64,000 bases of DNA from Limnephilus marmoratus (taxonomy: Eukaryota > Arthropoda > Insecta > Trichoptera > Limnephilidae), in the NCBI GenBank assembly GCA_917880885.1, contig OU862934.1, positions 32,162,734 to 32,226,733 of the forward strand, written 5' to 3'. Below the pieces are notes generated by a model. The model made no database searches, was not told where the DNA came from, and saw only the letters and a list, made by a program, of their open reading frames with translations. Numbering within the stretch: position 1 is the stretch's first letter; each line of letters opens with the position of its first letter. Of the stretch, positions 54,780 through 64,000 are shown in pieces. The position numbers were made by a program, and so were the translations under genes.

Positions 54780-55105
54780 AATAAAAAAATGTAAATTAGA
54801 ACCATTCTCTCATCTCACTGCACCACTGTGTCACCTTCTGACAGCATCCATACAGCAGGTACATCTTCCTGCCGCTCTAACTCCGCTCCCATTGGCTGCC
54901 GGCTCGCGCCACCTGCCCTGTGCACTGCCCCGTCCACTCCAACATCACCTTCCCCTTGCCCTTCTTCTTCTCCATCACCTTCTCATTCTTACGCCGTCTT
55001 ACACACTTGTGCGATTGGGTGTACCGACATTACAGATATATCGGAAGGTTTCAGGGCTGTCGAAACTTTTTAGTTGTTCATGGTTTGTAAATAGCGTATT
55101 TTACA
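54780..55105. other. GC-richer pyrimidine-biased block
   Basis: 54830-55010 is rich in CCT/TCT and has short overlapping frames with Ser/Pro bias. I see no repeat partner; it is not called a gene. Confidence 0.35.
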
Positions 55106-55107
55106 GG

Positions 55108-55290
55108 ACTAGCAGATTCTTCAAAATCAGCTGCTAACTCTGTACAAATTGGCCAAGTTCGCCAGACAATTGAAATTGGAAGCCACCTATAGGCTGGAGT
55201 CCACAATACTTAATTATCCTACTCGATTCTGTGCAAAGGAGGGCGATCCGTCTGATTAACAATCCGTTGTTAACACCTCGTAATGCCGTT
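55108..55290 (+). mobile_element. LINE B fragment, diverged
   Basis: CAGCTGCTAACTCTGTACAAA, TTGGAAGCCACC, GGCTGGAGTCCACAATAC and GATTCTGTGCAAAGGAGGGC follow the order of 13040-13200 (inverse). Confidence 0.65.
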
Positions 55291-55750
55291 GCAATAAAAT
55301 CGAAATAAGTGGAATATTTCTGAAAGCATCCGAAATTAAAAATTTGTTTTTGAACGTTGATAAAAAAAGCTTTCAAATTGTATAATTCGAAATAAACATG
55401 CAATTTTTGAAATATAAAATTTTTGAATGCAAATATAAAAAAGTTTTTAAAATTACTTCTTTTTTTAAACTAAAATTACTGATAACGTTAACAAATAAAA
55501 TCACACAAATATTTTATTACGCAAATAAATGTATTATAAACGTTATTAAGTTTAAAAAAAAATGCTAATATAAAAAGGTTTTAAAATGGCCTTTTTTTCC
55601 AACTAAAACTATAGATAATGTTAACAATTTTTTAACGATCATTGTCAAAAGAATTTTATTTTTACCGAAAAGAGATTCGTAAGTAGGACATTTTGAACTT
55701 TAAAGAAGTTTTTTATAGTCTTGATACTTTAATTTTTCTGAATTTATAAA
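55291..55750. other. AT-rich spacer
   Basis: No frame or repeat partner. Confidence 0.3.
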
Positions 55751-55754
55751 ATAA

Positions 55755-55995
55755 ACAGAGTGTGCAACTCACACGCGGTAGAAGTGAAACCTTCAGAAAA
55801 CTAAAGTAGAAGAGAGTAGGGAGGCTACGAAGCACCGCACAAAGAGGAGACCGATTATACTATCTCATTCTCTCGCAGGCTAAATCTTATAAATGAAAGT
55901 GTGTCTCTTTTTAGTTTCGATATTTTTCGTTTCATCGAGTTTCAACTCACAACGGTCTTAAAAAAAATTTCACTCAAAAACTAATCAAAAAGGTA
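55755..55995 (-). repeat. Repeat R3 copy (inverse of 46590-47120)
   Basis: GAAACCTTCAGAAAACTAAAG, AAGCACCGCACAAAGAGG and TTTCATCGAGTTTCAACTC are complements of the 46.6-47.1 kb copy. Confidence 0.65.
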
Positions 55996-56040
55996 AGTAT
56001 TCGATTATTTCAAAGCCCACAACGTATTTTCGTAAAAAAA

Positions 56041-56600
56041 TTATTTATTTATTTATTTATTATGAATTAACGGGGATTAACGGCTTTTACACGGGAATTG
56101 CAATAATTTGAAAGAATATACATAGTTAAGAAGAAAAAAAAATAATATAACAAACATTTAAAGAGTACATATTGAAGTGACAGTATAAAGCAAAAATAGT
56201 AAGCTATTATAAAACAAACATGAAGAAAAAGAAAACCTCGTATACATGAATGTGTACAAGATATTATGAACTAAAACATTACTACGTAAAGTACGTAGTA
56301 ATAAATTTAAAAATTCCAGAAATAAACATTAATGAAGAATATAAACATACAAAGTATATTAGATTATAATCTAACTGAGAAGCGCTGACAAACAGCTTTA
56401 ATAAAATAATGTTTGTATGTTGATAATCTTTCAATATTTATCATATCATCAACAACATATTTGTTACCAAGTATATGCAGGCGATTTATTATGGCATATA
56501 ATTCAGCATTAGATCCTGTATTATTACAATGGTAAGGTAATTTGTGACGAACTTATCTACTCGGTACATGAAAACATATTACATATTAAACATATAATAA
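56041..56600 (-). mobile_element. LINE H-like 3' end
   Basis: (TTTA)n, TTAACGGGGATTAACGG hairpin and TTTTACACGG match the inverse of the LINE H 3' UTR (TGTAAAAGCC, hairpin, AAATA). Minus pieces near 56380-56520 (LHILGNKYVVDDM, NIERLSTYKHYF) resemble LINE H C-terminal residues. Confidence 0.6.
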
Positions 56601-57045
56601 TATTTTCCTTCGTAAGCGTCTTAAATATTTCTAAGCAATCAAATTTTCAAACCAAAAACATATGATTTTGCGTTACTGCCTTAATGAAACAAAAATTACA
56701 CTAGATTTTTTTTTAACCAAACCATTCTTTAATTATCGTTGGTAACCCTGTTTTAAAACGCTACAGCAATAAAGTATGTTTGTGGGTAGGTTTAGCCTAG
56801 CTCCGCGGCTTCCTGCCAGTTCAGTCCTAGTCACCAGTCACCTACCTGTCTGGAATTCCATTTCCCAGGTGCGTTGAACCAGATCAGGAGGCTGTTATTA
56901 TTATCGTGTGTTATTATTTATGTGGGAGAGGTTCTACTATTGCAGCTGCCTTAATCTGCTATCGGGAGGTCATGCTTTATTTTAAATATTCCTAATGTAA
57001 ATACCGCACAACAGTCCCGACTGCTCTCAGACGTCTAATAATAAA
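56601..57045. other. Spacer with a SINE2 end at 56992-57037
   Basis: GTAAATACCGCACAACAGTC and GACTGCTCTCAGACG are the distal SINE2 end on minus. The rest is unclassified. Confidence 0.4.
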
Positions 57046-57047
57046 AA

Positions 57048-57200
57048 CTAGCAGTTTAAAACCCGCTCCGCAGGTTTTTACTTCTAGGTCCTGCGGGCGG
57101 CTTTTGGTTCGGCTTCGCCAAGTTAGTATTGATCATTTTGTAAATCCCATAGGAACTGGTTCCAAAATTAGCCCGTTCCTCGTATCCACTGTCAACCAGT
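57048..57200 (-). mobile_element. Helitron-like 3' end, second family
   Basis: On minus the end reads CTGCTAG followed by T (CTAG at 57048-57051), preceded by an AACC...GGTT hairpin. The body differs from the other Helitrons (AATCCCATAGGAACTGG). Its 5' extent is uncertain. Confidence 0.5.
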
Positions 57201-57945
57201 GATGGCGAGTCACCGCGACAAAGTAACCGGGACGGACGATGACGTCATAATATGTAATATGCCGCTTGATACAACGAGTATTACCGTCAATCTTTCGAAA
57301 CCCGGGAGATACTCCAGTTTCACAAATCCGTACAACTTATACCTAGGAAGGACATGTCCCTTTGCGTCTTGCCGACCAAAGTTGCGTCATCTTGTGACGA
57401 ATTCTTGAATTAGAAACCGAACTACAATGGTAGCCTTGTCTGAAAATCCACGTACACGGATGTTTATATGGTGCGACGGGTAAGGCGCGGCGGCAGACAT
57501 GCGTTGGAAGTTGGATTCTTAAATTCAATTACGTAGACGCAAACCTATTAATTCTGTTTGATGATTGGATAATTTGTAGAGCGCCGTTTTTGTGAAAAAT
57601 TATCTCAAGGGCGCTGTACAATTTATTATGAATTCTTAGGCTCTAACTAACATTATTATTTACCAATAGATACAGAAACATTACTCGAAGGTCGCTTACC
57701 TGCAGGTCACTTCCGATAAACACACTTTATTAAAAAGTTTATGCTTGCGGAAGATACGGCTTTGTACGCGGAGGACATTATATTTAAAACACTGGACATT
57801 GCGTGATTTTGCATTTGCCACCCCTATTACTGTTGGTATTAATCACATTTATAAAAATATTAATGAGTTAATATTTATTTTTAAATACTAGAGAATTTAG
57901 TAGTCATTAGGACTGGAGAATTTCCATAAAATAAAAATAACCCCC
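57200..57945. other. Unclassified, partly GC-richer
   Basis: 57199-57408 has a 69-codon frame with no motif. 57570-57640 resembles R3 (GCGCCGTTTTTGTG, GGCGCTGTAC). Not called a gene. Confidence 0.35.
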
Positions 57946-57954
57946 CTACTGGAA

Positions 57955-58247
57955 ACACTGACCCCAGATTCCTACCCACCCTTAATACCCTTTTCCTTCC
58001 CAGAACTTCCTATCCTTAAAATACCTTTAAAAAAAAAACTTGGTTAAATAGGTTACATTAGATAAGGTTATTGGCTGGAGAGATCTAAGTTAGGTCTCCC
58101 TCAACCAGTCACTCCCGATCCGGCCCGCCACGCAGTAGGCGGGCAAACATATTCGTCGCCGAGACCTAGACAAATCTCACTCACGTGGGGCAAAGGTGTT
58201 GGTTATCCAATAAATGGTTCTCGGGGCGGCGGTACCCATACCCGCCT
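57955..58247. mobile_element. Two SINE1 fragments, facing
   Basis: 57956-58030 is a plus middle piece (CCCCAGATTCCTACCCACCC). 58085-58247 is a minus long-type middle and head (GATCCGGCCCGCCACGCAG, GGCGGTACCCATACCCGCC). Confidence 0.7.
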
Positions 58248-58408
58248 GTTAAATTGAAAATTATTGTTATTTTTTCTCCATACTATGGTTAAAAATACGT
58301 TATAACGATGTTAGAAAGAGAAAATACCACACTTTATTCAAACCTTAAAGTAATCAATAAAATAATTAAAATATACACTTTTATGAATCTGAAGTAAAAA
58401 AAAACCTA

Positions 58409-58855
58409 TCCTATTATAATATTATAAAGGCGAAAGTTTGTATGGATGTCTGGATGTTACTCTTTCACGCAAAACCTAATGAATGGATTTTAAGAATTCT
58501 TTCACTAATAGAAAGCTACATTTTTACATTATTACTATAGGCTATATGTATTAGTAAGCTCTGGCGTCATGAAATTATTTGTTATACGTTTATTGTCTGG
58601 ACGAAAATCAATTGTTTGACGTGCGCTGTCATTTTGTTATTTTTTTAGGTTACTATGGAGACCCCTCTGATAGTTAAAATTTGCTGCTCGTGTTTAATAG
58701 GTGGTTGTACGTTGTACGTTTTAATAGGTGGCACGCGAGCTGTTTGAAAAATGAATGTAACGGGTATGGTGGGGGTGGGTGGGTGGAGAGGGGAGGATAG
58801 TGGGAGAGAGGGGAAGGGGCGGGGGAAGGGGGGGGGGAGAGTGGGTAAAAGCTAG
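58409..58855 (+). mobile_element. Helitron with CTAG end, composite body
   Basis: TC start at 58409 (TCCTATTATAATATTATAAA), CTAG end at 58852-58855 before T. The 3' part has the GGTGGCACGCGAGCTGTTTG and G-rich block of the common Helitron, while the 5' part (GGCGAAAGTTTGTATGG) is a different type. The terminal hairpin is missing. Confidence 0.7.
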
Positions 58856-58859
58856 TATG

Positions 58860-59382
58860 AAAAATATTTGAGAATTTTTAATTGTTTTTACATGCAACAA
58901 AAGTGAGTTCACAATACAATATGTATGCGTGTGTGTTTTTTTTGTTGTTAATTTTGTAGAGAAAAAATTTAAGGAGAGACATTTTTAAAACATTTTAGTT
59001 TGCATTCCAAATTGTTATTATTTCAAAAAAGTAGGTATATTTATTTTGTATTATTAAATTTGAAAGCATAATCCATCACTTTCTAAAACAGTTTTCGGTT
59101 TGTAGGTAGATATGTTTAGAAATATTCAATTGATTTGAATTTAATTGCAAAGCCGAAATATTTTAATCCCCAGATAAAATAGGCTCGATGCCTGAGAGGT
59201 TAAGAGTCTTCAATATTGTCTTCAATGATTAAAAAATATATGTAGATAATTTGAGATAAATGTTTAAAGCTCATTTACCTTAATGTTATCTGCGTTGAAA
59301 TCTCTATACCTTCCGTCCTGCTTGCTTCTAAGGTATTATTCTTTCCTTATTATTTTTACCTGTAACTTTTTGGTTGTGTTAG
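58860..59382. other. AT-rich spacer
   Basis: Nothing recognised. Confidence 0.3.
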
Positions 59383-59521
59383 GATCGATCCGAAACGGCA
59401 GGTGTTTTATGAATTAGCCTCGCGTTGGACAAAATGGGACTCAGGAATTCATGCCACGTTCATTTCTCTGAGGACAAAGAAATTGGAGGCTGTATTTTTA
59501 CACGAGTACCATAAGTTATAA
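59383..59521 (+). other. Candidate coding segment, unproven
   Basis: Preceded by GGTTGTGTTAG (acceptor-like) and open for about 46 codons to TAA at 59519: IDPKRQVFYELASRWTKWD is part of it. Composition is more coding-like than its surroundings. No homology is recognised; it may be a terminal exon or chance. Confidence 0.25.
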
Positions 59522-59760
59522 ATAATTTTTGGGTTGGTTGGTTTTCGGGCTTCGAATCTGTTAGGGAGTATTTGTCATTTTTCTGATTCATATCCACACC
59601 TAGTCCCTACCTATATATGAGAAGTCACAAGGTCAGTGCATTGACAATCTTCAAGTGACAGCAGTGTTCTATGCGCAGTATCTTGATTTTTTTGATAAAA
59701 TTACGAGTTATGTAAAAACTAGTGTGCTTTAGACCAAACGACTGAAGTCAAACTACAAGA
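59522..59760. other. Spacer
   Basis: Nothing recognised. Confidence 0.3.
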
Positions 59761-59762
59761 AA

Positions 59763-59830
59763 AACCTCGCCCAATGAACCCAGGTATCCCTGCTAAGTTA
59801 CCAAACTTAGCGAACGGGGTGACCCATTAT
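59763..59830 (-). mobile_element. SINE1 head fragment
   Basis: CCAATGAACCCAGGTATCCC, CTGCTAAGTTACC and GGGGTGACC read as SINE1 on minus. It lies at the edge of a tandem array, whose GGGGTGACC unit may have begun here. Confidence 0.55.
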
Positions 59831-59849
59831 GTCCTAGGGATATGACATT

Positions 59850-60018
59850 GGTGTGAAATATGACCACGGGGTGTCCTACGACATTGGGGTGACCTACGAC
59901 CTTGGGGTGACCTACGACCTTGTGGTGACCCAAGACGTTGGGGTGACCTACGACGTTGGGGTGATCTACGATCTTGGGGTGACCTACGACCTCGGGATGA
60001 CCTATGACCTTGAGGTGA
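59850..60018. repeat. 18-bp repeats of GGGGTGACCTACGAC type
   Basis: About nine imperfect units of 18 bp with GGGGTGA and TACGAC. One frame reads VTYDLG-type repeats. Confidence 0.85.
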
Positions 60019-60019
60019 C

Positions 60020-60478
60020 CATTCTTATCCTTATCCTTATCCTTATCCTTATCCTTATCCTTATCCTTATCCTTATCCTTATCCTTATCCTTATCCTTAT
60101 CCTTATCCTTATCCTTATCCTTATCCTTATCCTTATCCTTATCCTTATCCTTATCCTTATCCTTATCCTTATCCTTATCCTTATCCTTATCCTTATCCTT
60201 ATCCTTATCCTTATCCTTATCCTTATCCTTATCCTTATCCTTATCCTTATCCTTATCCTTATCCTTATCCTTATCCTTATCCTTATCCTTATCCTTATCC
60301 TTATCCTTATCCTTATCCTTATCCTTATCCTTATCCTTATCCTTATCCTTATCCTTATCCTTATCCTTATCCTTATCCTTATCCTTATCCTTATCCTTAT
60401 CCTTATCCTTATCCTTATCCTTATCCTTATCCTTATCCTTATCCTTATCCTTATCCTTATCCTTATCCTTATCCTTAT
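60020..60478. repeat. (CCTTAT)n satellite, 6-bp unit
   Basis: About 76 uninterrupted perfect copies. All six frames are open (LILI, IRIR, KDKD types), so the long frames across it are artefacts. Confidence 0.97.
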
Positions 60479-60479
60479 T

Positions 60480-60815
60480 ACTCCCAAAGTTAAAATCGCA
60501 TCGATTACCGTTCGCATGACATTTTTCGTAACAATCACCACTTTTCGTTACGCATTCACCAGCTTCCAAGTCGAGCATGCGTAAAGAAGTTTTTCTTCAA
60601 AAATTACAATTGGTGCAAAGCGGAAAGTTGGATTTGGACAAGGGACGTCATTATCTTGCCTTCAGAGAGTTGCTTCCTTTTTTTCCACCTTTCAGAAAGT
60701 ACAACAGAATCTATAAGGGGACCTTTATGAATTCACAAGAATCCCAATTGTTTCTAATTGTCTGGAACAAGTGAGACTATGGCATCCTTAATCGAGGGAT
60801 GTCGTTAGGCTTATG
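60480..60815. other. Unclassified; SINE2 fragment at 60718-60800
   Basis: A 65-codon frame at 60577-60774 is not recognised. Its end overlaps the SINE2 distal part (CACAAGAATCCCAATTG, AGTGAGACTATGGCATCC), so it is unlikely to be a gene. Confidence 0.4.
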
Positions 60816-61185
60816 GCCTGATAGTAAGCACTCAAAAAGAAGAAGAAGGGGAGATATGTAAATACGAATGTTATAGGGAGCGCGCTATTATTAAAAACGA
60901 TAATATTTAAGCAAAAACTGTTAAAACGTTTAATCAAACACGACTGGTTTAAAATAAAGCAAAAATCTCGTTAGAAATGTCTTAAATAGCATTTAAATAA
61001 ACACTGTGATTTTTTTTCAAATGTATAACCTGTAAAATAACAGAAAAAAACGTGTTGCATAATAATTTTCGGGGCACACTTTGCAATTTTTTCTATCGGG
61101 GAAATTTCATATAATTGCCGTTTTGGCGTGGCAATTGTTTTGATATTATCTTAAAAAAATAACATACTTTTTTTTAGAAACTAAA
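60815..61185 (+). repeat. Repeat U copy 3
   Basis: CTCAAAAAGAAGAAGAAGGG, GAGCGCGCTATTATT, AACACGACTGGTTTAAAAT and ATCGGGGAAATTTCATATAA match copies at 9610 and 34415. Confidence 0.7.
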
Positions 61186-61202
61186 AAACGTAAGCTATTC
61201 AA

Positions 61203-61345
61203 GAGAAATAAATCTCACCCCCATGAACCCGGACACCCCTGATAAGTCACCAAATATTTCGAGCCACTTGGGGAGACCTATGGCAGAGGTTTTGGTTATC
61301 CAAAAAATAGTTCCCGGGGCGGCGGTACCCATACCCGCCTCCCAA
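61203..61345 (-). mobile_element. SINE1 head half
   Basis: CTCACCCCCATGAACCCGG to CGGTACCCATACCCGCCTCC on plus; tail missing. Confidence 0.8.
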
Positions 61346-61825
61346 ATTGAAAACGACATGAGCAAGCATGACCATTACAATTGAGAGGTTGTCTCGACTA
61401 AAATATCAATAGTTTACCGAGAACTCACATACCTACTCTCTCCATAGATAAACTTGTAAATGATAAATACTTATAATTTTTACTTTACTTAATAATATTA
61501 TGATCGCATTATTTACAACAGTGTCGTAGCAGCATCATTGACTAACGGGCAGCCGCCCGGGCGGGACATTTACGCGCGTACAATAATATATTTTATTACC
61601 TATACAAAAGCATTACTAGGTAATTTCCCTAGGACAAAGCCCATCGAAAATAACAGGAATAAGAATTCCTCCCACGTACCAAAGGAAAACTAGAAAAACT
61701 AATTTCGAAAGTTTAACGAGTTCTTTGAAAACGTCTTTGGAAAATATCTAATTATGTCTATACCCTTCAACATTACATGTTTCCTGTAAAAAATTTCGTC
61801 ATATAATTGTTTGCGTATTAAGAAG
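61346..61825. other. No recognisable feature
   Basis: Spacer. Confidence 0.3.
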
Positions 61826-62540
61826 GCATTACCAGAGAAAACCGGAAATACGTCATTTTCAAAAAAGATTTTAGACGTATTGACTCTTTTCCACAAAAAA
61901 TTATAAATGGATTTCGAAAGATTGTTCTTTTATCTAGCATTCGCATGTAATAAATTTTGAGAAATTTTTTTAATTTTTAGTATAATAAAGTTATTCCATA
62001 GGTCGTTGGGAGATTTATTAAATTTTCAAAAAAGATTTTGTATTATACCACACCCATTTCAAATAATATAATCATGCAGTAAAATAAATCAATACATTAT
62101 CTAGCAAACGCATGTTTTAGAATTTTAATTTTAGTTTCAATAAAATCATTAAAAAATGTATACGTACATGTGTTTCTTGACAAAAATTGGTACATTTGTG
62201 TATTTATTTGCGCACTTACAAATTAATATATTACAGATTTTTTTAACATTCTTATTAAATTTAGACATTATTGAAAAATTATAAATACTTATAAACAAAA
62301 AATAATTACAAAAAGTACATTATTTTAATAGTTTTATCATCACGCCTTTCAGCATTTTTGGATGAAGGTATAAATTAAAGCTAATTTGGATTGAAATAAA
62401 TTCGATATTGAGTTATAATTTTAAAAAGCTGGTACGGAGAATAATTAATCTTTCTCATTGCAATCGCCCTGCACGATCGTAAGAACAACTTTCGACGAAA
62501 TGTGGATTTTCGTCCGCTGCTAGTTAAACGCTCTTAAATT
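61826..62540 (+). repeat. Repeat V copy 3, longest
   Basis: Runs from ACCAGAGAAAACCGGAAATA to CGTCCGCTGCTAGTTAAACG. It covers both the part kept at 28285 and the part kept at 48285. Confidence 0.75.
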
Positions 62541-62759
62541 GAAGTTTAAAACCGAAATTCGCTGGAAAACTAGGTGTATTAGGCGTTTTGAGATTTTATG
62601 TATTTGAGAATCCGAAACTTTTCTTCATTGATTAATTTAACATCAGTCTAACAGGCCAAAGTACTTGCAATAAAATCTCCAATACGCTGTAGACAACTGG
62701 GGAGCTGTTTACAAAACCAATCTACACCCTGTTAAAATTGTGCAAAGTCTAATTATAAC

Positions 62760-63102
62760 ATCAATTTGGGAAGCGGGAATGGGTACCGCCGCCCCGGGAA
62801 CCTTTATTGGATAACCAACACCTCTGCCATAGGTCACCCCAAGTGGTTCGCTACGTTTGGAGATTTAGCAGGGGTGCCCGAGTTCATGGGGTGAGGTTTG
62901 TCTAGGTCTTGGAGGCGGAGGACCAGGACATACTGAACCCTAGATTCCTACCCACCCCTTAAACCCTTTTCCTTCCCAGAACTCTCCTCTCCTTCCCTTC
63001 CTTAAAAAAACCCGCCACACAGCATCCCCAAAGATGCCATAGGCCCTGAGGTAAATTATTTTCCTCAGGGCCTCCTGTGTGGAGCTCATTTAAAAAAAAA
63101 AC
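62760..63102 (+). mobile_element. SINE1, short subtype, full-length
   Basis: Head GGGAAGCGGGAATGGGTACC, GGATAACCAACACCTCTGCC, TTAGCAGGGGTGCCC, short middle, CCCACCCCTTAAACCC, and tail with GTGGAGCTCATT and A-run. With 14469 and 7109 it defines the family. Confidence 0.9.
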
Positions 63103-63192
63103 AATAATGTTGAAAAAAAAATATTATCCTACACACCATATTTTTGAAGAATTTAAAATATAAAAATTTACTGATCTAATCCAAAACACTTT

Positions 63193-63507
63193 AACCCGTC
63201 TGCTTGTTTAGGAACAAATAGATCCCAAAACACGTAATCGCGTTATACTTTCATAAGACCAAAAACGTCCCGAGCGACCTTACATTTTAAAAGCTATATA
63301 TCACCCTTCTTCTCATGCAAACATGTCTATTTTTTCTTTTAACCAGAAAGTGAATGAAATAATGCTTCTTATTGTCTTTGAAATATGAAAGCTATCTTGC
63401 ATAGACATTTTACAATCTCGATCCAAAGTGACATTTTCAGATTTTACGCGCAACACTGAGGGTTCCGTATTGTGAGATGCGAATATATTGAACCAAGCAG
63501 ACGGGTT
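63193..63507. mobile_element. MITE with 14-bp perfect TIRs
   Basis: AACCCGTCTGCTTG at the left and CAAGCAGACGGGTT at the right. TTAA lies at 63191-63194 on the left; on the right, TTTTAA follows the GGG. CCC...GGG ends near TTAA suggest a piggyBac-like MITE, but the right duplication is not exact. Confidence 0.7.
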
Positions 63508-63725
63508 TTAATATCAGCCAAAAAAAAAGTTCAATTATGTGAAGGTGATTATAAAAAAAAAATCTCCTTGTGTAATGTTTTCTCTATACACACTAAGGTC
63601 ACAATGGTTTTGTTGCCCTTGATATTAAAGTTGTTCTGAATCTTTTTATGCTTACAATTTATGAAACTATGAATGGTTGTGGAATATTGGCTCTAGTTTT
63701 TATGATTTTAGCGTATCTTATATCA
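63508..63725. other. Spacer
   Basis: Nothing recognised. Confidence 0.3.
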
Positions 63726-63727
63726 TC

Positions 63728-63860
63728 ATTACATAGTATAAAGTTAAGTCGCTCCCGTTGTCTGTACGCTTGGGTCTTTTAAACTACGCAACGGATTTTC
63801 ATGCGGTTTTCACCAAATTTAAATTTAAAACCAGATTTAAATATCCGGGTTAAATTTTCC
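63728..63860 (+). mobile_element. Helitron-type 5' part
   Basis: TATAAAGTTAAGTCGCTCCC, TTGTCTGTACGC and ACGGATTTTCATGCGGTTTTC match the 5' type at 25400. No 3' end is seen before the window ends. Confidence 0.55.
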
Positions 63861-64000
63861 CCACAGGAAAAACTAAACCCTTTCACACACTTCCCCAAAT
63901 GATCATCTAGTCAATCCACGCTATGCAATTGCACTATATAAGTATTATAAATACAAAACAATACTAGAACAATAACTTTGTGTGACAGATGTTTGTTATG

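Noticed and set aside
57199..57408. Small host gene of 69 residues
   Set aside because: No recognisable domain and no splice or promoter context; it lies next to a Helitron end.
59793..60584. Long open frames across the (CCTTAT)n array
   Set aside because: A hexamer without stops is open in all frames and yields KD, IR or LI dipeptide repeats. This is a satellite artefact.

Overview
The window looks like repeat-choked, AT-rich, non-coding DNA from an animal nuclear genome, most likely an insect. The reasons are degenerate non-LTR retrotransposons of several arthropod-type lineages (including HmRTE-like RTE fragments), Helitrons ending in hairpin-CTAG, a mariner, a hAT, a Penelope-like remnant, tRNA-headed SINEs and short TTAGG runs. 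No bacterial, organellar or rRNA features were seen. The order cannot be fixed from sequence alone. No convincing host gene was found; two exon-like pieces (45457-45517 and 59383-59521) are weak candidates.

Layout. 1-13 kb: LINE E copy 1 (minus), a Penelope-like remnant with GIY-YIG residues bracketed by inverted repeats carrying a hammerhead-like core, LINE G, LINE D copy 1, a SINE1 nested in a SINE1, a 43/29-bp minisatellite, a 7-bp satellite, and a 214-bp palindrome with the same hammerhead-like core. 12-23 kb: RTE copies interrupted by other LINEs, a hAT with perfect 8-bp target-site duplication (TSD) holding a SINE and a foldback MITE, and LINE D copy 2 split by a solo LTR. 23-33 kb: Helitrons, SINE2 copies, a mariner split by a LINE, further LINE fragments, and a foldback MITE carrying a SINE1. 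33-45 kb: LINE B, LINE E copy 2 (plus), SINE2 with a tandemly expanded tail, and a large inverted pair of about 700-bp units. 45-64 kb: LINE F with one frameshift in its RT region, RTE and SINE2 nests, a 106-bp satellite beside a tRNA-like sequence, a (CCTTAT)n array, and scattered Helitron and SINE pieces.

How the elements relate. SINE1 shares its last ~110 bp, with a 9-bp-stem hairpin, with the 3' end of LINE B, so LINE B is the likely source of its reverse transcriptase. The nesting gives a relative age order: RTE, mariner and LINE D are old hosts, while SINE1, SINE2, the solo LTR and the Helitrons are later arrivals. All family names here (LINE B, D, E, F, G, H; SINE1, SINE2; repeats R3, U, V) are local labels, not database names.
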